DNA from: Paenibacillus taichungensis
Lineage (GTDB): Bacteria > Bacillota > Bacilli > Paenibacillales > Paenibacillaceae
Assembly: GCF_003287275.1 (NCBI RefSeq)
Contig: NZ_QEVW01000017.1
Span: forward strand, 1 to 64,000
DNA length: 64,000 bases
Direction: 5' to 3'
Shown: one piece after another, positions 42,260 through 51,337 of the stretch
Numbering within the stretch: the stretch's first letter is position 1
How the letters are laid out: every line of letters starts with the position of its first letter
Notes under the pieces: model-generated
What the model saw: the letters and a program-made list of their open reading frames with translations, nothing else
Told to the model about the DNA's origin: nothing
Databases searched by the model: none
Position numbers and translations under genes: made by a program

Positions 42260-43885
42260 TTAAGCTTCTACCGGATACATCTTGTTACGCAATTCTTTAA
42301 TTTCGTCACTTTCCAGATACTCATCATAGCTCATTTGGCGATCAATAACGCCGTTTGGCGTAATTTCAATAATCCGGTTAGCGATAGTTTGAATGAACTG
42401 ATGGTCATGGGATGTAAACAGCATAGTGCCGTCAAAATCAATCATACCATTGTTCAGTGCGGTAATGGACTCCAGATCCAAGTGGTTCGTTGGCTCATCC
42501 AAAATCAGGGCATTAGCGCCTGTTTGCATCATTTTCGCCAACATACAACGGACTTTCTCGCCCCCGGAGAGGACACTTGCTTTTTTCAGGGATTCCTCGC
42601 CTGAGAACAACATACGACCCAAGAATCCACGCAGGTACGTTTCATCCTGATCTTTGGAATATTGACGAAGCCAATCCACGAGACTCATATCTACTCCGTC
42701 AAAATATTTGGAGTTGTCTTTCGGGAAATAAGCCTGAGTTGTAGTAATACCCCAAGTGTATTCGCCACTATCCGCTTCGGTTTCACCCATAAGGATATCA
42801 AACAACAACGATTTGGCATTACCATTTGGGCCAACAAAGGCAATTTTATCTCCTTTATTCACCACAAAGCTGAGATCATTCAGCATGCTCACACCATCAA
42901 TTGTTTTGTTGATACGGTCAACGGTCAACAATTGTTTGCCCGCTTCACGCTCAGGCTTGAAGTTGATGAACGGATATTTCCGGTTCGATGGACGAAGATC
43001 ATCCAACGTGATTTTGTCGAGTTGTTTCTTACGCGAAGTCGCTTGCTTCGATTTGGAAGCATTCGCAGAGAAACGTTGAATAAAGGCTTGCAGCTCTTTA
43101 ATCTTCTCTTCTTTTTTCTTGTTAGCATCACGTTGCAAAGCAAGTGCCAATTGGCTGGATTCATACCAGAAATCGTAGTTGCCTACGTACAGCTGGATTT
43201 TACCGAAATCGATATCTGCAATGTGTGTACATACTTTGTTCAGGAAGTGACGGTCATGGGATACTACAATAACGGTACCTTCATAGTCCATGAGGAAGTT
43301 TTCCAGCCATTGAATGGATTCGAGGTCCAAGTGGTTGGTAGGCTCATCGAGCAACAGGTTGTTTGGACGACCAAACAAGGCTTGTGCAAGCAGGACACGA
43401 ACTTTTTCGTTACCGCTCAGATCAACCATTTTTTTCTCATGCATGTCACGTTCAATTCCGAGACCGATCAGGAGTGCCGCTGCATCCGGCTCAGCATCCC
43501 AACCGTTCAGTTCAGCAAACTCACCTTCAAGCTCACCTGCGCGCAAACCATCTTCTTCAGTAAAGTCCGCTTTGGCATACAATGCGTCCTTCTCCTTCAT
43601 GATGGAATAAAGACGGCCGTGGCCCATAATTACAGTTTCGAGAACCGGATACTCATCATATTCAAAGTGGTTTTGCTTCAAAACGGCCATGCGTTCGCCC
43701 GGGGTGATGTGCACCTCTCCCGAGTTTGCTTCAATTTCACCGGACAAAATTTTCAAAAATGTTGATTTGCCGGCTCCGTTGGCGCCGATCAGACCGTAAC
43801 AGTTGCCTGGCGTGAACTTGATATTCACATCTTCAAAAAGTGCACGTTTTCCGTAGCGGAGCGTGATGCCGCTTGTACTAATCAT
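42260..43885 (-). CDS. ABC-F family ATPase (YkpA/YbiT-like)
   Basis: 541 residues with two ABC domains and no membrane part. Walker A is GANGAGKS in domain 1, but GPNGNAKS in domain 2 (Asn-Ala before the Lys rather than the usual Gly). Signatures are LSGNEKVRV and LSGGEKVRC; Walker B is LLLDEPTNHLDLES in both. ABC-F proteins act on the ribosome; this subgroup (YbiT/YkpA) is a translation factor rather than a known resistance protein. The ATG at 43885 has AAAGGATGG upstream; an ATG four codons earlier overlaps that signal. Confidence 0.9.
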   Translation of the reverse strand: MISTSGITLRYGKRALFEDVNIKFTPGNCYGLIGANGAGKSTFLKILSGEIEANSGEVHITPGERMAVLKQNHFEYDEYPVLETVIMGHGRLYSIMKEKDALYAKADFTEEDGLRAGELEGEFAELNGWDAEPDAAALLIGLGIERDMHEKKMVDLSGNEKVRVLLAQALFGRPNNLLLDEPTNHLDLESIQWLENFLMDYEGTVIVVSHDRHFLNKVCTHIADIDFGKIQLYVGNYDFWYESSQLALALQRDANKKKEEKIKELQAFIQRFSANASKSKQATSRKKQLDKITLDDLRPSNRKYPFINFKPEREAGKQLLTVDRINKTIDGVSMLNDLSFVVNKGDKIAFVGPNGNAKSLLFDILMGETEADSGEYTWGITTTQAYFPKDNSKYFDGVDMSLVDWLRQYSKDQDETYLRGFLGRMLFSGEESLKKASVLSGGEKVRCMLAKMMQTGANALILDEPTNHLDLESITALNNGMIDFDGTMLFTSHDHQFIQTIANRIIEITPNGVIDRQMSYDEYLESDEIKELRNKMYPVEA

Positions 43886-43992
43886 TAAGCATACCATCCT
43901 TTATTTAATATTCTGCATACTGCATGAATAGCAACTTGCATCAATCATGGATTCAATATCCCGAAGCCTATTCTGGCACCATATTATAACAC

Positions 43993-44027
43993 AAAAAAGC
44001 GGCAAATTCGAAAATTGGCCGCTTTTT
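43993..44027 (-). terminator. terminator after the NAPE-PLD-like gene
   Basis: AAAAAGCGGC pairs with GCCGCTTTTT around a 14-base loop (itself AATTTTCGAATT-like), 70 bases past the gene's stop. Confidence 0.8.
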
Positions 44028-44100
44028 AATCGTTAAAGATTTGGTAAATGTACCGTTCATGCGGGTATACCCTTACATTAGCATATCTAGATCACTTTTG

Positions 44101-45165
44101 TTAGTCTTGTTTACTTTCTTCGTGCCGGATGCGGAGCGTCTCGCCATGTCCCAGCACCCGAATGCGTTCTGCATTGATTCCCAGTCGTTCTCGTTCCACT
44201 TCCATTCGATCAAGTGCTTCCTTGGGTGTGTCATCCGCCAGCTTAAATGTTCCATAATGCATGGGAACCATAAGCTGGGAACCCGTTTCCACAAATCCCT
44301 GTAACGCTTCTTCCGGCGTCACGTGCTGGGATGTCATGAACCATTCCGGGTCATACGCACCGATTGGCATCAGGGTAACTCCGATGTCAAAGCGTTCTCC
44401 GATCGTTTTGAATCCCTGAAAGTATCCTGTATCCCCTACAAAATAAATCACTGGCGGACCGCCAGGAGAATGATCAGCCGATGTTTCTATTGGATCATCC
44501 GTTCCTGCTGCTCGGGAATTTTTATAATCTCGGTCTTCACTCGTCGCGGCACTCTCCTCGGATGGAATGACTGCCGGGTGATTCTGTTCCAATACATAAC
44601 CGCCCCAATGGGACGTATTGGTATCGAATAGGGTTCGGCGCGTCCAGTGCTGCGCAGGCACAAAGGTTATTTTGACACCGCCAAGCGTAATATGTTCCCA
44701 CCATTTCATCTCATGACAACGATGGAACCCTTTGCGCACCATTTTGCGCTTGAGACCATCGGGAACGATGAGCAGTGTTTTGGCCGTGACCAACTTCCGC
44801 AGCGATGCGAGATGCAAATGATCATAGTGTGAATGCGAGATCAAAATGACATCCAGAGGCGGAATATCCTGAATCGGAATGCCAGGGGCACCGAGTCTGC
44901 GCTGAAATCCCATTTTTTCGGCCCAGACCGGGTCTGTCACGATGTTTAGTCCATGATATTGAATGAAAAACGTGGAATGACCAATCCAGGTAATCGTGGT
45001 TTCAGCCCGGTTGGCGTGCAGATAATCCAGCTCAGGTGGGTGCTTGGGCACGGTGTAGGAATAATCCTTAACTTTGCTGCGCCGTTGCTCCCTCCATTGC
45101 TTGAATTCCTTCAGCGTCTTGTCCGTACTTACATTATCAATGTTGTTATAACGGATTTTCGGCAT
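44101..45165 (-). CDS. MBL-fold hydrolase, NAPE-PLD-like
   Basis: 354 residues. The zinc site ILISHSHYDHLHL is preceded by TITWIGHSTFFIQYHG, and GDTGYFQGF and MPIGAYDP follow, as in the N-acylphosphatidylethanolamine phospholipase D / UlaG-like group. About 45 residues in the middle (around 205-250; Ser, Asp, Glu, Pro rich) look like a disordered insertion into a surface loop. The substrate is unknown. GGGAGGAGGG precedes the ATG. Confidence 0.82.
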   Translation of the reverse strand: MPKIRYNNIDNVSTDKTLKEFKQWREQRRSKVKDYSYTVPKHPPELDYLHANRAETTITWIGHSTFFIQYHGLNIVTDPVWAEKMGFQRRLGAPGIPIQDIPPLDVILISHSHYDHLHLASLRKLVTAKTLLIVPDGLKRKMVRKGFHRCHEMKWWEHITLGGVKITFVPAQHWTRRTLFDTNTSHWGGYVLEQNHPAVIPSEESAATSEDRDYKNSRAAGTDDPIETSADHSPGGPPVIYFVGDTGYFQGFKTIGERFDIGVTLMPIGAYDPEWFMTSQHVTPEEALQGFVETGSQLMVPMHYGTFKLADDTPKEALDRMEVERERLGINAERIRVLGHGETLRIRHEESKQD

Positions 45166-45236
45166 GAAAGGGCCCTCCTCCCCTCCTCGTATCTTAACAA
45201 AAGATTACCCCGAATTGGAAAGTACGTACCAACGAA

Positions 45237-45446
45237 TCAATCCTTTGGATTTTTACATTTCGCCAAGTAGACGAACAAAAACGCAATTGCAGCCACGATA
45301 ATCAGTGGTGGGGCGTACATAATCGTAAAAGTCTCAAAAAAACTTAATCCCGTTATACCCGGAATACCCGTTACCCCCGCGTCAGAGCTGAGAAGCAACC
45401 GTGGAATCATGACGAACAGCATGTTGGGAAGCATGAACGGACTCAT
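45237..45446 (-). CDS. cydS: small cytochrome bd oxidase subunit, CydS-like
   Basis: Up to 69 residues. The C-terminal part (ETFTIMYAPPLIIVAAIAFLF, shortened) closely resembles Geobacillus CydS (QTFLIMYAPMVVVAL), a 33-residue single-helix subunit that sits near the haems of cytochrome bd. Its position after cydB agrees. The N-terminal ~35 residues are extra relative to that subunit; the ATG overlaps the cydB stop, and later in-frame Mets are possible starts, so the true N-terminus is uncertain. Confidence 0.75.
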   Translation of the reverse strand: MSPFMLPNMLFVMIPRLLLSSDAGVTGIPGITGLSFFETFTIMYAPPLIIVAAIAFLFVYLAKCKNPKD

Positions 45447-46477
45447 CCTTTCTTTTTGCCAGCATTACCTCGCACATAATTGGCATCAAACAGAAACAGC
45501 TTCATAATGAGCACGAGTGAAGGAATGAGCACCAGCAGTCCCAGGCTGAACGCCGTAATGAGCGCAATACCCATCGTCTTGTTCGTAAAGCTGTCGTAAA
45601 TATTAATGTACGGATACAGAATGTATGGAAGATGTGAGCGCCCATAGCCGTACCAGGCAAAGGCAAACTGCAGCATGACGGCGATAAAACACCAGCCCAA
45701 ATATTTACGTTTCCATACCAGCGAGACGGCGATCACAAAACAGATAAAAGATGCGATAAACATCCATGAGATATTTAACATCTGCTCAAAGTGTGCGGGA
45801 TTCTGTTTATTAATTTGCAAAAATGCCAGAAAGCTGGCAAAGATCGTAGGCAGACTCCAAAGGAGTGCATACTCCCGCAGAACCTCAAACGCAGTCTCAT
45901 CCTCTGCCCGCTTGGCATAGTAGGAAAGAAACATCGCGGAGATATAGAGCACACTTACCAGTGCAAGCAATACAACCGACCAGGTATACGGATTCGTCAA
46001 AAACTCACGCCAGCGAAAAAAAACCTGATCACCTACCTGATCAATAATTCCACCTTCGGATATCGCCAAAATGGTGGAAAACACTGCGGGAATCAGCAAT
46101 CCCGTCGCTCCGTACAATGCCATGTAGATCCGGCTGTTGTTCCCATGGTTCCCATAGGTATTATAGGCGTAGTACACGCCCCGGATCGCAAGCAGCACAA
46201 TCGCCAATGAACCCGGAACAAGCAACGCTGTCCCATAATAAAAAGCGCTATCCGGATAAAATCCGACCAGACCAACCACAAAAAAGATCAAAAACACATT
46301 CGTCACTTCCCACACGGGTGAGAGATAGCGCTGAATAATGTTATGAATTTTGTTCTCGTGTCCGGTTAATATGCTGTAAAAGCTGAAAAAACCGGCCCCA
46401 AAGTCAATTGAAGCCACAATCAGATATCCAAACAAAAACGTCCACAAGATCGCGATGCCTGCAATTTCAAAGCTCAA
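45443..46477 (-). CDS. cydB: cytochrome d ubiquinol oxidase subunit II
   Basis: 344 residues with eight to nine membrane helices, starting MSFEIAGIAILWTFLFGYLIVASIDFGAG (shortened here to the key DFGAG motif), the usual CydB opening. It forms the bd quinol oxidase with CydA, reducing oxygen with high affinity without pumping protons. The TTG start overlaps the cydA stop by 4 bp, and GGAGGG lies eight bases before it. Confidence 0.93.
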   Translation of the reverse strand: MSFEIAGIAILWTFLFGYLIVASIDFGAGFFSFYSILTGHENKIHNIIQRYLSPVWEVTNVFLIFFVVGLVGFYPDSAFYYGTALLVPGSLAIVLLAIRGVYYAYNTYGNHGNNSRIYMALYGATGLLIPAVFSTILAISEGGIIDQVGDQVFFRWREFLTNPYTWSVVLLALVSVLYISAMFLSYYAKRAEDETAFEVLREYALLWSLPTIFASFLAFLQINKQNPAHFEQMLNISWMFIASFICFVIAVSLVWKRKYLGWCFIAVMLQFAFAWYGYGRSHLPYILYPYINIYDSFTNKTMGIALITAFSLGLLVLIPSLVLIMKLFLFDANYVRGNAGKKKG

Positions 46478-47820
46478 TGCACGATCCCTCCTTCCAGACC
46501 GAGAGACTCCAGTTCCTTCTCTGCTTCCTTGTTACGGAAAAGCTTGCTGAGTACCCGAATCGCTGAGAAGCAAAGGATCAGGTACAGCAAAATAAACAGA
46601 ACCAGCATCCAGCCTACGGAGGATGATGTTGTTGCTGCTTCCGACACCTTCATGTAGCCGCGCAATATCCATGGCTGTCTGCCGACCTCGGCGAACATCC
46701 AGCCCAGCTCAATGGCAATCATGGCCAGTGGCCCAAGCAGGACGATGCCGAGCAAGAGCCATTTGGGATAAGGCTTGCGCCCTGGCAGCCAGCGGCGGAA
46801 CACATAAAGCACCGGGATCAGCAGAATGATCACGCCTGTCGTCACTTTCAGGTCAAACATATAGTGAATGGACAACGGCGGCCTCAGATCGGCCGGAAAT
46901 TCTTCAAGCCCTTTCACTTCCGTATCCGGTCTGTTTCCCGCCAGTATGCTGAGTGCATAGGGAATCTCGATGGCATATTTCACTTCATTGTTCTCATCAA
47001 GAATCCCCCCATAGACCAGCGGCGCTTTCGTCATCGTTTTGAAATGCCACTCTGCAGCGGCCAGCTTCTCCGGCTGGTATTTCGCTAGAAATTTACCGGA
47101 AGAATCTCCGATCATGACGGTGCTGACCGCAAATACGAGCGCACATACCGTTGTAAGTTTAAGTGCCTTTTTGTAATACACATGATCCCGACCCCGAAGC
47201 AAGCTGAATGCGGCGATGCCTGCCAATATACCCGCACTCAATGTGTATGACGAGGCGAGCACGTGAGATACCTTGGTCGGGGTAGCTGGATTCAGCATCG
47301 CAGCAATCGGATGGATATCCTTCATGATGCCATTAATCAGGGTAAACCCCTGAGGTTGGTTCATAAAAGAATTCACTGTTGTAATGAATATCGCAGAAGC
47401 AGAGGATCCCAGTGCCACCGGAATCAACAGCAACATATGGGTATATTTCTTTTTGAAACGGTCCCATGTGTAAAGGTAGATTCCAAGAAAGATCGCCTCC
47501 ACAAAAAAAGCGAACGTCTCCATAAACAGCGGCAAGGCAATGGCCTGCCCCGCTACCCGCATGAACATCGGCCACAAGAGGCTGAGCTGTAAACCGATTG
47601 AGGTGCCCGTAACCACACCAACGGCAACGGTAATGACGAAACCTCGCGCCCATCTGCGCGCCAGCAAGGTGTAATGGATATCATTGGTGCGCAGTCCGCG
47701 CCATTCAGCCAAGGCGATCATGAGCGGAACACCTACACCAATGGAGGCAAAAATGATGTGCACAAACAAGGTTAGACCGGTCAGCATCCGGCTGAGCAGA
47801 ACAGGGTCCAGGGATGACAT
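46474..47820 (-). CDS. cydA: cytochrome d ubiquinol oxidase subunit I
   Basis: 448 residues, nine membrane helices. H21 (from the ATG at 47820) is the haem d/b595 ligand; the haem b558 His is in KVSHVLASS, and the GWMFAEVGRQPW motif is present. The Q-loop is short, as in Firmicutes enzymes. The ATG at 47820 has GAGGAG nine bases upstream; an ATG seven codons earlier gives no signal. It is the first large gene of cydA-cydB-cydS; cydCD are not in the window. Confidence 0.94.
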   Translation of the reverse strand: MSSLDPVLLSRMLTGLTLFVHIIFASIGVGVPLMIALAEWRGLRTNDIHYTLLARRWARGFVITVAVGVVTGTSIGLQLSLLWPMFMRVAGQAIALPLFMETFAFFVEAIFLGIYLYTWDRFKKKYTHMLLLIPVALGSSASAIFITTVNSFMNQPQGFTLINGIMKDIHPIAAMLNPATPTKVSHVLASSYTLSAGILAGIAAFSLLRGRDHVYYKKALKLTTVCALVFAVSTVMIGDSSGKFLAKYQPEKLAAAEWHFKTMTKAPLVYGGILDENNEVKYAIEIPYALSILAGNRPDTEVKGLEEFPADLRPPLSIHYMFDLKVTTGVIILLIPVLYVFRRWLPGRKPYPKWLLLGIVLLGPLAMIAIELGWMFAEVGRQPWILRGYMKVSEAATTSSSVGWMLVLFILLYLILCFSAIRVLSKLFRNKEAEKELESLGLEGGIVH

Positions 47821-47886
47821 GGGGTTACACTCCTCTTTCACTTAATCGTTATGTACGACTTCATATCGCCTGTGTGACGGTATGGC

Positions 47887-47991
47887 TCAATAACTCATAA
47901 TCCGGATAATACTTTTGACAACGGCATACAGCACAATCACGGCTGCCACCAGGCAGACGATAATAAGGGTTTTCTCTTGTTTACGGAACAT
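47887..47991 (-). CDS. 34-residue single-helix membrane protein upstream of cydA
   Basis: 34 residues: a charged start (MFRKQEK), one helix of about 20 hydrophobic residues and a KSIIRIMSY tail. GGGAGG lies about 11 bases before this ATG; a longer frame (from 48090) is open but its extra part runs through the terminator of the kinase gene. It lies 66 bp upstream of cydA in the same direction and may be cotranscribed. It could be an accessory subunit of the oxidase, but no family is recognised. Confidence 0.6.
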   Translation of the reverse strand: MFRKQEKTLIIVCLVAAVIVLYAVVKSIIRIMSY

Positions 47992-48009
47992 AGACCTGCC
48001 GTCCTCCCT

Positions 48010-48026
48010 TTTGCATGGCATGCAAA
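48010..48026 (-). promoter_or_regulatory. palindrome upstream of the cyd genes
   Basis: TTTGCATG-C-CATGCAAA is a perfect inverted repeat of 8+1+8 bases, 18 bases before the 34-residue protein's ATG. It may be an operator; it does not match the Rex site consensus (TTGTGAAA...TTTCACAA), the usual cyd repressor of Bacillus. A CATAAT or TATAGA just upstream could be the -10. Confidence 0.55.
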
Positions 48027-48088
48027 TTATGGCTCTATAGACAGTTTGCAAAAGAAGTTGTTTTTTTATCCGGAAAATTTTGAAAAAC

Positions 48089-48141
48089 AAAAAAAGCCTT
48101 TATCTATTTCAGGATAAAAGCATCCTATTAGATAAAGGCTT
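48089..48141 (-). terminator. terminator after the PAS histidine kinase gene
   Basis: AAGCCTTTATCTA pairs with TAGATAAAGGCTT, with a second small stem (GGATGC.../...ATCC) in the loop and seven A's on the plus strand giving the T-run. Confidence 0.85.
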
Positions 48142-48149
48142 CTCTTGCC

Positions 48150-50993
48150 TTACAAAAGTTCGTCTTGCTTAGGCAATCGAACCTTGAACGTGCTTCCTTT
48201 GTGAGGTGCGGATATAAAGGTAAGCGTTCCCTGGTGGTCCTCTACAATTTTGCGTGAAATGTAAAGTCCCAGTCCAGTCCCGCCAATCTGACGATGATCC
48301 GAATTGTCCACACGATAAAACTTCGTAAATAGCAGGTCCTGCACATTCTCTGGAATACCTATTCCATAATCACGTACATCGATGCATAACCATTCTTTTT
48401 CTTCCCACAGCGTAATATCAATTCGGTCTGCTCCAGGTGAGTACTTGACTGCATTACCAACCAAATTATGCAGCAGCTGAACCATCCGGTTCTGGTCCGC
48501 ATAAGCAAAAAAGTCTCCATTAAACGCATGTACATAGATGCGCTGAATGGATTGCATATTCCATTGCTCAGCAACACCCTCAACCAACTCAAGCAAGGGT
48601 ACATACGTCTTATGGTAGGTCATGCCTTCATTGTCCAGACGTTGAATATCAAGTACATCATCCAGCAGACTACTCAGCCGTGCACCTTCCGAAGAAATGG
48701 TTTCCATGAAGTCCTGACGCTGTGAAGCGGGAAGATCATACATCATCATTAGTTCCACATAGCCCATAATGGTCGCTACAGGGGTACGAAGCTCATGGGA
48801 CACCACGCTGATCAGTTCGTTTTTCATCCGATTCAGGCGTTCTTCCTCCGTACGATCACGGAACACCAGAAGAAATCCATGGTTTTTACCGGGAACATCC
48901 ATTTGCTTCATGTATAGGGAAAATACACTCTTTTCCACATCATTGAATATAAATTCTGCTTCCACAAAGGCCAGTTCTCCGTTCAGAAAAGCACGAGTCT
49001 GCTCCACCAAATTGAAATCAGCGGTTAACACAAGGGTATCAATGGCATTGGCTAAATCTACGATAGATCTGCCCGAAAAATCTCCGAGACCAAACATTTC
49101 TTCAATTCTTCTGTTAACTATCGTGATGGTGCCGGAACGATCAGACATGACCAGTCCTTCCCGAACCGATTCAATGAAATGCTCGCTGATATCCCGCTGT
49201 TCCTGAATGGCAACTTTTTCATGAAACAACTCCGCATTCAGCTTCTCCAGAGCCAGCGCATGACGTACACGGTCTTCTTCAGCTCTTGTCCGCTCGGTAA
49301 TATCCTTGATAAATAAGTTATACAGCATTTCGTTATTGCCCAGCTGAATTTCTACTATTTTGTACTCAATCGGAAAAACGGAACCATCCCGGCGAATACC
49401 TGAAATCTCTTCGACGATGACATGCCGTTTCCCCCGGATATACTCACATTGGTTCAGCATTTCCTTGATTTCCATACAGCTCGCTCCCTGAAAAAGGGAT
49501 GGGGCCTCTTTTTCTAATACAACCTCTTCCCGTTTCAATCCAAACATTCTTTCGGCTTCCGGATTAAACTCAATAATCAGTCCGTTTAAATCCACAGCAA
49601 TAATGGCATCAATAGATGAATCTATGATTGCCCGTTTGATTTCTTCACTATTCTTCAGCTCTTTGGTTCGTTCTCTGACCCTATCTTCAAGCGTAAGCTT
49701 GTCCTGACGTATCTGCTCGAATTGTTCAAGGAGCACATCGGCCATTTTGCGCAAATTGCCAATTAGAATCTGCACTTCGGTAACGTGGCTGGTCGGCCAA
49801 TCCATCTTACCATTACGAAATAATAGTCTGGGAAGGGAGCCTGTCATCCGTGTGAGGCGTTTCATTGGACTTACGACTTTCTTGCTAAGTGGAGCAGCCA
49901 CAATCATGGATACCACGAAAATGATAAACAGAGATTGAAGCGTAGTCAGATAGATCGCCTCAATACGTTTGTAATAATTGGCTGAGTTGGTCTCAACAAA
50001 AACTCGATAAGGGGTACTTGTGGTCATATCTGCTTCATACATAAACGATGCCTGTTTCCAGTGAGTAAGCACGTCACTATAATAAGCATCCCCAGAATGA
50101 AATAGGATACTGTTCTCCCCTGGCTTGAGAAAACGATATTTGTTGATATCCAGGTAACTTCCCTGCGGAAGCGTATCCAGTCCAGAAGCTACAACCTTAT
50201 TATTTGGATCCAGAATGATGACATTTACATCCAGCAGATGATGATAACGTTCCATGCTCTGGTGCATGTTCTCTTCGGTTAGATATTGATCATTTAAATC
50301 CTTGATAACGGCATTCGCAGCGTGTTTTAGATTAGATACAATGGAGTTATTGATCTGACCTAGCTGTCTTCGACTGTCGGCCGATAATAGAACAAGAGAG
50401 ACAACGACTACAAAGGATACGACGTATTTAAATGCAATTCGTGTGAGCGGAATGGTTCCTGTTCGTTTCGACTTCAACTCGCCATTTGTAATCCAGAAAT
50501 CTACCACAATACCTGCGATCAGCGCGTTAACCATACTGGTCACAGCGACATGCATGTAGGTATATTTTAATTCTTCAAGATTCATGCCCATAATGTATCC
50601 ATAACAGGTCACTGGCAATAACATCGCGACCCAGAATGCAGCATTGGCCTTCATGACACTTCCATTCTTCCATCGGATCTGCCATCCCAGCATCCAGATT
50701 AATTCAATAGTATGAGCGCCAATCATAAAAAAACTATTTGGGACTAGACCCGCGAATAACACACCCAAGGTACAGATTGCTATCAAAGTAGTGAATCCGT
50801 ATATGGCTCCATGTAAGCGCAAGGCAATAAAAGTTGCTGCTGTGCCGAACAACAGCTGTACCCCGTAAAAAAGAGTCAACGGAAAGATCGTTCCCAACGT
50901 ACCCAGGATAATAAGTATAGCCGTACCCAACCACGGAATACGGAGTTTGATTACTATCCACTCCAACACCTTATTTACCCTTATGTAGTCCAT
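48150..50993 (-). CDS. membrane PAS sensor histidine kinase
   Basis: 947 residues. About six membrane helices (to ~200), an extracellular loop domain (~205-345), a further helix (~350-370) with HAMP-like linker, two PAS domains (~455-570 and ~605-715), HisKA with H733 in VVSHELRTPVATIMGY, and a HATPase end (~780-945; NLVGNAVKYSPG, DYGIGIPENV, GGTGLGLYISRKI). The many-helix start suggests a 5TM-LYT-like sensor. It is divergent from an OmpR-type regulator, which is its probable partner. AAGGACGG precedes the ATG. Confidence 0.85.
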   Translation of the reverse strand: MDYIRVNKVLEWIVIKLRIPWLGTAILIILGTLGTIFPLTLFYGVQLLFGTAATFIALRLHGAIYGFTTLIAICTLGVLFAGLVPNSFFMIGAHTIELIWMLGWQIRWKNGSVMKANAAFWVAMLLPVTCYGYIMGMNLEELKYTYMHVAVTSMVNALIAGIVVDFWITNGELKSKRTGTIPLTRIAFKYVVSFVVVVSLVLLSADSRRQLGQINNSIVSNLKHAANAVIKDLNDQYLTEENMHQSMERYHHLLDVNVIILDPNNKVVASGLDTLPQGSYLDINKYRFLKPGENSILFHSGDAYYSDVLTHWKQASFMYEADMTTSTPYRVFVETNSANYYKRIEAIYLTTLQSLFIIFVVSMIVAAPLSKKVVSPMKRLTRMTGSLPRLLFRNGKMDWPTSHVTEVQILIGNLRKMADVLLEQFEQIRQDKLTLEDRVRERTKELKNSEEIKRAIIDSSIDAIIAVDLNGLIIEFNPEAERMFGLKREEVVLEKEAPSLFQGASCMEIKEMLNQCEYIRGKRHVIVEEISGIRRDGSVFPIEYKIVEIQLGNNEMLYNLFIKDITERTRAEEDRVRHALALEKLNAELFHEKVAIQEQRDISEHFIESVREGLVMSDRSGTITIVNRRIEEMFGLGDFSGRSIVDLANAIDTLVLTADFNLVEQTRAFLNGELAFVEAEFIFNDVEKSVFSLYMKQMDVPGKNHGFLLVFRDRTEEERLNRMKNELISVVSHELRTPVATIMGYVELMMMYDLPASQRQDFMETISSEGARLSSLLDDVLDIQRLDNEGMTYHKTYVPLLELVEGVAEQWNMQSIQRIYVHAFNGDFFAYADQNRMVQLLHNLVGNAVKYSPGADRIDITLWEEKEWLCIDVRDYGIGIPENVQDLLFTKFYRVDNSDHRQIGGTGLGLYISRKIVEDHQGTLTFISAPHKGSTFKVRLPKQDELL

Positions 50994-51337
50994 AGGCAGC
51001 CGTCCTTATGATTAATTTCTACGTTTGCATTCAACAACAACGTTGGTACCTCCTATGGATTAAAGCTCGTAAGAGTTACTTTATTTCCCTCAAACCGTTC
51101 TGATACATTATACTGTAATTAATACTCAATGTAGCTTTGGGAAATTTTGAATGATCGGCAAATGCTCTTCATTCATGGTAAAATACTGAAGTTTGGCCTC
51201 AACTCTATAGAACTTTCTACATATGCATCCTATATTCTGGAATACAAACATTAAAATTTTTGCAGCATTTCCACACAAATTACGCCATTTTTTTAGAAGT
51301 TTCTTAACAAATTCATTTCATCAGGAGTGTGACCTCA
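50994..51337. other. divergent promoter region between kinase and response regulator
   Basis: About 340 AT-rich bases with no gene. Several A/T-rich segments could be -10 boxes on either strand, but no promoter pair is convincing enough to call. Confidence 0.5.

Noticed and set aside
42662..43765. 367-codon frame antisense to the ABC-F gene
   Set aside because: A shadow of the conserved ABC-F sequence; no start signal and no known family.
48010..48026. Rex operator upstream of cyd genes
   Set aside because: The palindrome TTTGCATGCCATGCAAA lacks the TTGTGA/TCACAA halves of Rex sites.
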